A DNA stretch of 64,000 nucleotides from Liopterus haemorrhoidalis (taxonomy: Eukaryota; Arthropoda; Insecta; Coleoptera; Dytiscidae). Of this stretch, positions 54,472 to 64,000 are shown one piece after another. The notes under the pieces were generated by a model. The model had not been told where the DNA came from. It searched no databases and worked only from the letters and a program-made list of their open reading frames with translations. How positions within the stretch are numbered: the first letter of the stretch is position 1; each line of letters opens with the position of its first letter. The stretch spans positions 222,572,260 through 222,636,259 of the forward strand of contig OZ020611.1 of NCBI GenBank assembly GCA_963971575.1. The letters are read 5' to 3'. The position numbers were made by a program, and so were the translations under genes.

Positions 54472-55690
54472 GGTTTAGTCAATATAATCAATTTAAAGTG
54501 CTCGGAGACTGCGAAACTGATAGATGAACCCCCATAACGCCGCCATTCGATATCCCCCATTCGCCCATGTTCTAGGAGGATATGGGCGAAATCGGAACCC
54601 CCATTAAAACCTTTCTCGGATTATTTTACCCCCCTTCACCAAGTTTGGGGAAAAATGAACTATCCGTTTAGCTTTGTATAGCGAACAAGCAGAGAGAAAT
54701 TCGTTTTTATATATAAGATTATTTATTTATTTTTAAATCCAGCCATCAAATACATTGGTATAAAATATGTACTAAACTGTAAAACGTACTATTTTTTCTT
54801 TACTTTTTAAAACTTTTGTCCGTTTTTTGCTTAAATTTAAAGTACAACCTTTTGAAGGTGAATTACTCTTGGAATGTATTCAGTTGAATAAAATAAAAGC
54901 ATGCACCATTGCATCACTCTACACAATCTCCAGCATCAAGTACTCAACGAAAAAAACAATTTCAAAGCCAACGCTAACATGTGAAACACGTCAAGATCTT
55001 GAAACAGTTGAAAAATAAAAACAGTTGATCGTCGCAACGACCGTTGAATTCCAATGGGCAATCCCGCTCGGAAATTTTAGAAAATATGTAACGCATTAGG
55101 TTTAATTGGGCCGTAAATAAGGTAGAACGGCCCTGGAACGCACGTTTTAACGTGGAAATGACCGGCTATCCTGACCTGACTCAATGCTGTTTAGCTTTAG
55201 TTTTAAACTTGAACGGTTTGCTGGAACGCAGAATGACTAGTAATCGAGGAAGAACTGTGCGAATTGCAAAACCACGCTGTCTTTGATGGTATTCAATGCA
55301 TATTTTATGCTTCTCCTCATCTTTAACCAATCAGATGATTGGATTTTTTTATTTAAAGGATTCCAATTTAATTTGTTATCTGTGATTTAATTTAAAATGT
55401 TTTTCTCGTTACATTCCGTTGCGATTTGATGAGTTATTTCACATAAATTATATCATATTTTAGAAATATATTTTATTTTAATAATTTAAATTAAATTCTT
55501 GAGGTTGATATGTTGATTAGAAACTACAACCAGCATGAAATGTGAATATATTTTCGTTTCGTATCTTAATAAATGAATGTATTAATTCAAATAGTAATAA
55601 ATAATGCATTGAGTTGACTTGAGGAAAATAAGAAAAAAATAATAAATAAGTAAAATAAAAAATTATTTCAGTTTTTTCTTTTTAGGGATT
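54472..55690. other. No gene recognised
   Basis: Contains a 9-bp stem hairpin TTCGCCCAT/ATGGGCGAA (54560-54590). The short frame at 54827-55018 has no recognisable motif. Otherwise AT-rich. Confidence 0.45.
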
Positions 55691-56109
55691 TACAGTAGGG
55701 TGGAGCGTCAGTATATGGTTGTGTAGGAACGAGTTATACACGAGCGTATTTTTATTTTATTTTTTTACATAATTTTTAGCCCTCTGCCTTAACCCAAAGT
55801 TAAAAAAATTTTCCTCAAAATTAATTTTGGATTGACTGTGAGATGTGTTTGAGCTCATACGTAAATTATTTTGTATCATATTTGGAAAAACTAGAACAGT
55901 TTTTAATCAAGAGACTTTATTCAAAATATGACAATTTTATGCTAAAAGTACTAAAATACATAGAAGTGAAGCCGAAAACAATTAAAATCAGAATTAATAT
56001 ACTTACTTTAATTTAGATTTTTTCCAAGTTTAAATTCTTTTTAGTGTTGAAATAGGCATTACTGCTCGCGAGTGTATTTTAGTGCAAATAAATCCGTCTC
56101 TTGCCTTTT

Positions 56110-56420
56110 GTACTTTTGATCTGTACTATTTTTGATCTGTACTCAGACCACTTACGGTATCATTCGGCAAATTTCCTGGAACAGCTGAAAATTCAACAAT
56201 AGAAATGCTAGCACAACGAAAGGTCCTGATGTTGATCCGTCTAATTTAGTAAATAAATGCCGAAAAGGTAGCTCGTTGGTATGCAGCTGACATATGAACC
56301 ATTATAGTGGTCTATTTAATTTTGATTTCATAAAACGGATCACACCACTTTTCCATCCAGTGTTTGTAGCCGTACCGTTGTACCCAATCAAGTTGCTTAA
56401 ATCAATATCATTTTCGGTAA
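56110..56420 (-). pseudogene. Fossil of an uncharacterised arthropod ORF (ICxLHxNELPxRHLF family)
   Basis: Minus strand: SNLIGYNGTATNTGWKSGVI, RFMKSKLNRPL, stop, WFICQLHTNELPFRHLFTKL, DGSTSGP, then in another frame EFSAVPGNLPNDTVSGLSTDQ. I recognise this order from multi-copy proteins in arthropod genomes without assigned function (GCDGTxxNTG, RPLQWxICxLHxNELPLRHL, LDGxTSGP, LSTDQ). At least one stop and two frameshifts. The family assignment is from memory and has no named domain. Confidence 0.6.
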
Positions 56421-56430
56421 GGAATGGATT

Positions 56431-56470
56431 CAGGAAACAAATGCTTGTAATTATAAGCATTTGTTTCCTG
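56431..56470. repeat. Perfect hairpin, 16-bp stem, 8-base loop
   Basis: CAGGAAACAAATGCTT (56431-56446) and its exact inverse AAGCATTTGTTTCCTG (56455-56470). Confidence 0.95.
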
Positions 56471-57313
56471 ATCAGTATTTTTTTTTGAGTTTCTTTGTCT
56501 CCAAAGGATCTCTGCCACCTATCGCCATTTTCCTTTCATTTCTCTGATAACAAGCTTCTTCTCTCTAGGACAACCATAGTTATTGATATCGTAGCACTTG
56601 CAAGTACATACATATATCAAACAAATCCGTCAAACATTTATTTTTCCATTCTTCCAGCTTTGTCTTAAATATGTTAATGGCTTTTTCTTAAATGGTCTAA
56701 TGTCGCTTTGCTTTGATTTTGGATATCGTAAGAAATGTTAATACTTATCGTAACTTTTCTTTAATTGCTGCTTAACGCGTTGGATGGTAACGGCGGGCAA
56801 AGAAGCAGTAGTCCGAACTTCCACAACATCACGTTCTACGGCATCAAATACTTCAGAAATAGCGAGTTGTTTGCCATTTATTTTCATTTTAGATCATTTC
56901 TAACGTTGAGAATATATTTTAAAACAACTCCTATAATCGGTAGCACTGTTTTTTTTTTTTTTTTTTTTTCAACAAGCACTGTGGTGCGAAGAAAGGACAG
57001 TCGAATTCTTGTTTCGTTAAAAGTCATTCTCTCTTCTCTCGATAAAAGTCATTGTTTACATAAAGTATATTACAGTGTGAATATTACAAAGCAATAATTT
57101 TGTAATAAAATCTATAAATGGTAAAATTATTATAAAGTCAGCTTTATTATACGTATTTTAATAATCTTTGAAGGGAGGTAGAGAGCTAAAAGTAGGATTG
57201 ATTTATTTTTCATTATTTTCTACGTAAACACTACGCCCATATGCAGTCTTTTAGTGCTATTCCATTTTAAATATCGAAAAAAAAAATTAACGCTCCACCT
57301 TAATGTACAGCGG

Positions 57314-58980
57314 TAGGGATGTGCCGGATCTTAAAAATGTCATATCCGCGGATAGGGATACGGATTATTTTGTAGAAGATCCACGGATACGGATACGTAT
57401 AAAAATGTTCTCTTAACCTTTATTAATAAAGTTTTTTTTTAAATCATTGAGTTTGCAAAATAAGCACGACATTTTTCATATTAAAGTTTGTTTTAATATT
57501 TTGTAAGCAGTTTTGGGAAAAGTTTTAGTGTTAAAATAGAGATAAACAATAATAAGTTCATAAAATTTTATTACAGAAATGCAAACTATGTTTACAAAAA
57601 ATTATCTTAAAAATACAACTATTTTTTTTCAAAAATTATTGACGCATTAATAATTTCTCCCAACTAAAATTTAAATATGATTAATTTTTTTTTGTAATGA
57701 ATATTAGTGCCATATGAGATTTGTATCTGGGGGGGTATTTCTAGGATCCGTCGAACGTCAAAGTTGACTAAATGATTTTAAGTAATTTCATTGTACTTCA
57801 TGGTACTTACTTTGAAAGGCGCTCCACATAGTGGATTCCAAGACTTGCGAGCGGTATCAAGTCTGAAAACCTAAAGGATCCGCCGGTCGGTTGCTTAGAT
57901 TCTTTATGAGAGGAATAAGGGTGTTTGAATTAAAGTCTGCATTTTACTTAATCTACATTTAATGTTTAGTTAGCATCGAAGGTTATAAATTACATTAGAA
58001 CTTACAATTTAACGCTGGCTGTAAAATCTCATGAGAGACACTCAAACACAAAACCTCACAATCACCGAATTCACCTCACAAGCCGCTAAACACCACACAA
58101 CACTCACGGTGTTTAACCCGTCAACGAGGTTCGTTTATTTCATTTAAACTGTCTTCAACACTTCCAGATTACTTCTGGTTTACCCACTACAAACTACCGG
58201 GTTTCTCTACCAAAAATGCTTGGGAGGTTCGTCCGTACACGGTGCCAGTTTACTCGTGACTCCTTTGTCTCTTACAAGATTTTTCCAACTCTTTTCTTAA
58301 ACTAATAATCTGATCTCTGACCCCATTTTTTGTCGTTGTAAAAATAATCAGCTCTCCACATTAGCAACAAAACCCTTTTGTAAACTTATATTTCTATGAC
58401 CAATAAATTATAAACCCAAGTAATTAATTTTGACTCTAATTACTACGAGGTCCATATCACTGAAAATATATTGTCGCCTATCACCATCTATGTAAACATT
58501 TGACCATGCTATTTGATCTAAACAATAACGTTCTTTCAAACTAATCATATAATATACGACCGTAATTCACTCCGTATCTTTTGTCACTTAACTAGAAAAA
58601 TATGTGATACCTCAACTAATCTTTGAGAATGTTTATCTTAAAATAGATTAGTTTTTATATTTGAATAATTTGAATATTTTTTAACTAATTGAATAATTTT
58701 ATTTTAAATAATAATGAAATTTTATTTCTGAAATTACCACTCCCACATTTTAATTTATATTTCTCTAAAATGCGTCAATAATTTTTGAAAATGAAAAATA
58801 TAAATTTTTAAAACAAATTTTACTAAAAAGGTTAACAGAACTCTTTTATTTGTATCCGTATCCGCGGGTATTTTACAAAAAAAATCAGTGTTTGAAAAAT
58901 ACGCGAATTTGAAATTTACGCGAATATGAAATTTACGCGAATATGATATTAACGCGAATATGAATTGGCATATCCGTACC
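57314..58980. mobile_element. Probable hAT element of the TAGGGATGTGCCGG type (right end uncertain)
   Basis: The left end TAGGGATGTGCCGGATC with repeated GGATACGGAT motifs (57350-57400) is a known hAT subterminal style. Near 58850-58980 there are inverse motifs (TATCCGTATCCGCGGGTA, GGCATATCCGTACCA) and four degenerate 16-base units of ACGCGAATATGAAATT (about 58905-58968). I found no target duplication. Interior segments around 57730-57900 (GGATCCGTCGAACG, GGATCCGCCGGTCGG) and 57950-58400 hold no recognised gene. Confidence 0.5.
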
Positions 58981-58984
58981 ACGA

Positions 58985-59658
58985 AATCTTAAAAAAAGCA
59001 ACAAAATAAATTTTTATTTTACTAAATTATTGTTTTTTTTTTTTCTCTCTTTTCATTGAATCATTTTCATGAATTCAGATTAATTTAATGTGATTTTTGC
59101 TAATACACTTATTATGTAGCATGTTGTAACCCAACTAGCACTAAATGCTTTATAAAAACTGTATAAACATTTTACAGCAATATTACACAAGAATGCATTA
59201 ATGCATCCTTGAAAGTAGAGAATTACTTTTAAAAAAATTAAAGTAATGCACATTGATGTTAATCTGAAAAAAATTCTCGAAATTTTTGATCAGATTACAT
59301 ATATTATTATTATTATTATTATTTTTTTATTTTTTTTTTAAACATTCTGAATTGTTTTAATTTTAAAAAATATATATTTTAAAATTTAATTTAAGCTTTT
59401 AAATAAAAGCTATTTGTTTTAGATAAAAGCTAAATAAAATCTAATAGTATTTAGAATAGTAAAAAAAAAATACTGATATGCAGGGGCCTACGAGAGGGGG
59501 TGACATCTCAAAAAACATTTAAGCAACGGGCCCGGCCATTTGGTTAATAATAATTTTGCCTTAGATTTAAAAAAAAAAAAAAATAACCAACCCGTTTTCG
59601 ATATAGCGAATGTCAACACGTTGAGTTCGGCACTGCGTTTTCGGGGTAGTTTGTAATT
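58985..59658. other. No gene recognised; possible hAT left end at 59481
   Basis: CAGGGGCCTACGAGAGGGGG at 59481 resembles a hAT terminus, but no partner end was found. Remainder AT-rich. Confidence 0.4.
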
Positions 59659-59661
59659 ATA

Positions 59662-60362
59662 CGAGGGCATATTGAAAACTAATGCCTCCATGACCATAAC
59701 TTTTATAATGACGGGCTAGACCGTGTCAAAAGTGGTTTGCCATTTACCTTAAGAATCTGTACATAAGTCCTCCTAGCGGAGATTCTCAGCAACATCGCGT
59801 TTGCGCATGACAGTTCTAAACATGGCGGCCGACATGGATGTGCGGTTAAAACCTGCTGTCATTCAATTTCTTACTGCGGAGGGTGTAGCACCCATTGATA
59901 TCCATCGAAGGTTAAGTGCCATCTACCGTGAGGCGTGTGTTGATGTGAGTACTGTTAAGAGGTGGGTAAGGACTGTGAAAGACACAAGTCCTGCTGAAAC
60001 GGATATCCCTGATCGGGCACGCAGTGGCCGACCAGTGTCTGCATGTGGTGAAAGGCAGGTGGCTCTCGTGGATGAACTGGTTCGTCCTCTTTCCAAAGCT
60101 TAAGCAACATCTCAAGGGCAAACGTTTCTCTTCGGATGCAGAGGTGATAGCGGAGGTGCGGAAATGGTGCCGTGGGAAGTCTTCAGACTTTTTCCGTAAC
60201 GTTGGCGTAAATGTATTACTATTAATGGCGATTATGTGGAAAACTGAATATATCAGTGCGTAGAGGACAGTTTATACTATTATTTCACATTTATATGTAA
60301 ACCATGTATCAATAACTAATAAAGTTATAGCCATGGAGGCATTAGTTTTCAATATGCCCTCG
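59662..60362 (+). mobile_element. Mariner deletion derivative with ~30-bp TIRs
   Basis: TA at 59660-59661 and 60363-60364. Ends CGAGGGCATATTGAAAAC and the same inverted, continuing TAATGCCTCCATG. Length 701 bp; full-length mariners are about 1.3 kb. Confidence 0.93.
59822..60263 (+). pseudogene. Mariner transposase, N-terminus fused to C-terminus
   Basis: The likely start is the Met of MAADMDVRLKPAVIQFL (59822). TAEGVAPIDIHRRLSAIYRE and CVDVSTVKRWVRTV form the Mos1-type N-terminal helix-turn-helix; DRARSGRPVSACGERQVALV is the linker and AT-hook-like GRP motif. The frame then ends, and in another frame LKQHLKGKRFSSDAEVIAEV, RKWCRGKSSDFFRNVG gives the C-terminus. The whole catalytic domain is deleted near 60085. 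Confidence 0.88.
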
Positions 60363-60364
60363 TA

Positions 60365-61429
60365 TTTAGGGCTACTGCAATAAATATTTAATTTTTTTTT
60401 TTTTTTATTTGATGTTTGTGTTCACATGTCTTTTTTTTAAGTAGGGGTCCGGGCCACAGTTCTGTCACGATTCCGGCAATTTCTCTCTGTTGAAAAATTG
60501 TCCCTCAAAATTTCTTTATGTTGTTATGCTATTAAATGTATCTTTTTACAATTGTAAATGCACAATAGATACCGTTCATAGTATCAGGTTTCTGGTGAAG
60601 TTACTGAACAAATCGTGCATAATATACTTATTGAGCTCTTAGATTAACCTTGTAATTAGAATTTAACTTGAATCCATCCGTAGTGTGTTCATGTTGTGTT
60701 CCAGTAAGTTTGCTAACAACCTATATTGTAAATGTAATGTACTTAGTTAATTAAATAGGAGCTGTAAATTACTCTTGATAGATTAATCAAGAGGAGGGAA
60801 CGAAAACGGTGCTTCCCATATGTTGGTAAGAATTATATAATTTCTGAATTACATATTATTGCGTTTTGCCTTTTCCTCCAACATAAATAGCATAAGTAGC
60901 AATATGGTCTAATCCAGCCATTTTCAAATGCAGACTTGTTTAAATAATGTATTCCTTGTGGCCCTCCTATACACATTATGTATTTATATAATTAATATAT
61001 TTTCAATTTTGCTCGCTAATAATTACTACTAGTACATTAGAATTTAACATACTAGTAATAAGGTCTACTGGGTGGTCAAACAATAACTTTCCAACTACCG
61101 CCATTTTGGTTTTGTTCAATTTTGACCATAGAGATATAGAGAGAACGTAAATAGAACAAATATTAACCTGGTCAAAACATCTACTTGTAAAACTAAACAA
61201 AACATAATCTAATATCTACATTATGTTTTGTTTTTGTTCTAATTTTTTTGGAGCCAGGAGGAAAATAGGATTAAAATAATAATTGTACATATACGAAAAC
61301 TAAAAATAATAGACTATATTCTACAAAAAAAAGAATAACTTTTAAATAATGTTATTTTATTATTCTACAAGACAGCTCTTTACTCCTATTTAATTTTGTT
61401 ACATAATGTAATCTAATTTTAATAATAAA
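60365..61429. other. No gene recognised; one strong hairpin
   Basis: AAACAAAACATAAT (61195-61208) and its inverse ATTATGTTTTGTTT (61220-61233) form a 14-bp stem with an 11-base loop. Rest AT-rich. Confidence 0.45.
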
Positions 61430-61843
61430 AATCAGCAGTGGCCACCACAGGACCGACTGCCATCGTAAAGTACTTATATAAAATAAATTCTAGCAGCAGA
61501 GTAGAAATAACTTGGCCTAATATTTTCTAACAGAGATATTATTTATCATGACCATGGAAACGTTACATATAAGTATGAAAAAATTGAGACTTGAAAAAAA
61601 CGTCTCAAATAAAAGTTATTATTTATTGCTTTTATAGCAACTTTTGTTCAATAATTTTTTTCGAAATATTTTTTCTGTTATGAAATATTCACAAAAATCT
61701 TAAAATCGACACGAGTAAACTCCCATTTTTAGTCAACCGATTTTTACCAAAAGTTGAACAACTCGTGCCATTGATGGCAGAAGCTTCAATATGAAGTTTC
61801 ATAAAAATCCTTTCAGCCGAATTTACTCTGCATGTGTACATAG

Positions 61844-61897
<54 letters not shown>

Positions 61898-62042
61898 GGA
61901 CGGACAGACAGACAGACCGACAGACATCATGCTAAAAATAGTCAAATCGTTATGTAGGGACCTCAATTCGTGGAGATCTCGAAATATCAAAATCGGTATG
62001 ATCACAATACCTCCCTTATATATGTTGACGGTCGGTAAAAAT
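61430..62042 (-). mobile_element. HINE-B copy 4
   Basis: Reverse orientation: 3' end AATCAGCAGTGGCCACCACAG (61430-61450), GACCGACTGCCATCGT, body, CAGA/CGGA array (about 61843-61925), and 5' end ATGTTGACGGTCGGTAAAAA (about 62022-62041). Short form without the THAP insert. Confidence 0.85.
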
Positions 62043-62119
62043 TAGTCACATATTTTACCAATAAAATTAAATAACTATCTAAATCATTATTAATTATATG
62101 TTTTTCTATATATAATAAT

Positions 62120-62452
62120 TAGAGACCGGTAAAAATATGCAACGGTTCTTTTGCCATAGGCGTGCTATTTTAAACTTTATTTTAACAAAAAAACAAAATA
62201 AAACACTTGTACCGCAATGAATTCTTATCTTAATAACGACACCTCATTATTTTGGGATTATATCCGAGATAGGTAACTCCGGTCTCTCCTTTGCCATTGG
62301 TCTGTTTTTGATAAGATATTAAATTTTTATACGTTACACTATTTGTCAGCAGGGCACATTACAAATATATAAAATTACATTTTATTTCTACAGATAACAT
62401 ATGTGCCGCATTCGTAAAGTAAAGTACCGTTGCATATTTTTGCCGGACCCTA
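62120..62452. mobile_element. 333-bp hAT-like MITE
   Basis: Ends TAGAGACCGGTAAAAATATG and the inverse of TAGGGTCCGGCAAAAATATG, both continuing CAACGGT. Flanks ATAATAAT (62112-62119) and GTAATAAT (62453-62460) agree in 7 of 8 bases. The interior has a second GGTCTCTCCTTTGCCAT segment. Confidence 0.82.
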
Positions 62453-62460
62453 GTAATAAT

Positions 62461-63360
62461 AATCTATTTATATGTAATAATTGAAATAAAATTATATTAT
62501 TTTCATTTTTCATAGATGCTATTAGCCGATATATTAAGTACCAATACACTTAAATAATCTAAAGTACATTTTATTACCATGTTAGATTATAACAAAAATA
62601 ATAATAAGATTTTCAACAGGTAAAAGTCTTAATAATAATGGTGAATAAATACAGTAAAATACTAACGCATGATATAATACAGGACAATTAATTTTTTCTG
62701 CTGCAAGCAAATTCTCGCTTTTATCATATATCCGATTTGTACACCCAAATGAACAACAATTCACTATTTTAACTAATTTTTATTGTATCTCCACTTGGGG
62801 TTGGCTGCCGTTGGACAGTGGGACGAGTGCGGCCCGTCGAACGATTTAATGCCTACAAGATTTGCCAACCAATAAGAAAAAATAATATTTACTTTTCTTA
62901 TTCAGCGTAGCCTTACACACTAGGCATATTTATGCCGACGTAAATATGTGTAAACTGGCGTAAACAAGAACTTCAGATAGTAAATAATATAAATTACAAA
63001 AGGTAGCAGGCCTGCCAAACGAAAAAAAAAAAAAATACTGAATGCGGCTTGCGACGTAAAAAAAAAGGAAAATGTTACAGGATGCGGCCCGTGACGTAAA
63101 AAAGGTTGTCGGCCCCTGATCTACACAATAAAAACTATATGATAAAAACTAAAAAACTACATACATACTTGACCTTAAACTATGAAAACCATAACAGATC
63201 TAGGTACTAAACTATAAAAATAAATAGCATTCCAAATATTACACATTATATTAACACATAAAATACAATTGTTTATACATAAAAAAGTTTTTGAATCACA
63301 AAAAGAATTAAAAACATTGTCTTGGATGTACACGCTATATAAAAATCATATAAAAAACAC
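62461..63360. other. No gene recognised; hAT-like right end at 63118
   Basis: GCGGCCCGTGACGTAAAAA and GGTTGTCGGCCCCTG (to about 63118) looks like a hAT right end; GGGTTGGCTGCCG and GTGCGGCCCGTCG near 62800-62840 could be the eroded left part. No target duplication was resolved. Confidence 0.4.
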
Positions 63361-63705
63361 AATGCTGGACATGAATGATATAGTTGTTTCTGATTATACC
63401 TAGGAAATACTAAAAAGCTGATTAATGCGTGTCGTTTAAAAATTAATATCGGGCCGAGTACGGCCCGCGGGCCATATGCTGGACATCAATGGTATAGCTG
63501 TTTCTGATTATACCTAGGAAATCCTAAAAAGCCGCTCAATTCGTATCGTTTAAAAATTAGTATCGGACCGGATACGGCCCGTGGGCCATATGATGGACCT
63601 CGATGGTATAGCTGTTTCTGATTATACCTAGGAAATGCTAAAAAGCCGCTCAATGCGTGTCGTTTAAAAATAATTATCGGGCCAGACACGGCCCGCGGGC
63701 ATAAC
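63361..63705. repeat. 114-bp tandem repeat, about 3 copies
   Basis: Units start at about 63364, 63478 and 63592. Each contains GATATAGTTGTTTCTGATTA-like text, TACCTAGGAAAT, AAAAAGC, GTCGTTTAAAAAT and TACGGCCCGCGGGCC with a CGCGGG palindrome. The minus-strand frame across them repeats FKRxxLSGFLxFPRYNQKQ, which reflects the repeat and not a gene. Confidence 0.92.
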
Positions 63706-63719
63706 GTTAATTGACACAA

Positions 63720-64000
63720 CATTCTTTAATTAAGCCAAGGTATATACTGACTAAGAGAGAGAGCTAAGAGCTATATTCTCGTTAAGGCTAAACACATAGT
63801 GAAGCAGCGATGAAAGCGGAGAGAAAAGCGGCGAAATTAAATAAATGAATTCCTGTTAACACGCGCATAGTGGAGCGTACTGCAGCGAGGTTATATCGTT
63901 GTTATAGTCGAGCAAAGCGACGCGTTCAAACAATTTTGATTTCTCTGCTATCATCGTTGCTAAAATAGTTGTTTAAAATGGATATTGAGGCATTTACAAG
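63720..64000 (+). other. Left part of a possible DNA element or gene running off the window
   Basis: GCTAAACACATAGTGAAGCA with repeated GCGGCG/GCGACG-type motifs resembles the start of PIF/Harbinger-like non-autonomous elements, and ATGGATATTGAGGCATTTAC at 63979 could be a transposase start (MDIEAFT). It is cut by the window edge, so I cannot confirm it. Confidence 0.35.

Larger units (their letters stand above)
55693..57305 (-). mobile_element. TIR element (CAGTAGGGTGGAGCGT) of unassigned superfamily with orphan ORF fossil
   Basis: Left end CAGTAGGGTGGAGCGT, right end the inverse of CATTAAGGTGGAGCGTTAA, each flanked by TA (55691-55692 and 57306-57307). Length 1613 bp. The interior contains, on the minus strand, the fossil of an uncharacterised arthropod ORF (56110-56420), which may encode the mobilising protein. 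I cannot assign a superfamily. Confidence 0.7.

Noticed and set aside
63361..63705. Repeat protein with FPRYNQKQ units
   Set aside because: Open frame only because a 114-bp unit (divisible by 3) is tandemly repeated; the third unit and flanks give no start or domain.

Overview
The window looks like gene-poor, strongly AT-rich DNA from an arthropod nuclear genome, most likely an insect. I found no host protein-coding gene, no intact tRNA or rRNA gene, no bacterial features and no CRISPR. Almost everything recognisable is transposable-element (TE) DNA: hAT, Tc1/mariner, TTAA-flanked and TA-flanked MITEs, non-LTR retrotransposons, and two families shaped like the DINE-1/Helentron-associated non-autonomous elements known from insects. 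I cannot name the species.

Layout. At 1-7 kb a minus-strand LINE fossil is split by two hAT elements (8-bp target duplications GGGTAGGA and CTCAGCAC); a mariner fossil follows, split by a third hAT (CTCTATAT). At 7-18 kb there are a 598-bp TA-flanked MITE (second copy inverted at 30.4 kb), a hAT element (GACATGAC), a CR1/L2-like reverse transcriptase on the minus strand, another hAT (GACTAGAC), and a 5'-truncated LINE with a 13-bp target duplication whose 3' UTR carries its own hAT insertion. At 18-31 kb come the two Helentron-type families (here HINE-A and HINE-B), TTAA elements, a long-TIR element with a conserved arthropod orphan ORF fossil, a SINE, and a nearly intact DD41D mariner. At 31.1-34.4 kb a hAT copy is interrupted by an L1-like LINE that has ORF1 but has lost its reverse transcriptase. 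The region 35.1-38.2 kb has nothing I can name. At 38-48 kb is the densest nesting: a mariner fossil split by a TTAA element, a HINE-A copy with a palindromic MITE inside, a second DD41D mariner, and a hAT (GTTCAGCG) that holds an inverted pair of MITEs with a third DD41D mariner at the exact centre of the palindrome. At 48-64 kb are mariner fossils, more HINE-B copies, a 755-bp foldback element with ~320-bp arms, an unclassified TIR element with another orphan ORF fossil, and a 114-bp tandem repeat near the right edge.

How the parts relate. No genes work together in a pathway here. The biology is the history of insertion: at least ten insertions can be closed by target-site duplications, which gives a relative order. 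The autonomous-looking enzymes (DD41D mariner at 28.5 kb, LINE reverse transcriptases at 11-12.8 and 15.4-17 kb) are damaged or truncated. The points most worth a second look are the two Helentron-type families (one with a captured THAP-like reading frame, one with a constant tRNA-like module), the two TIR elements carrying unclassified arthropod ORFs, and the mariner insertion at the MITE palindrome centre.
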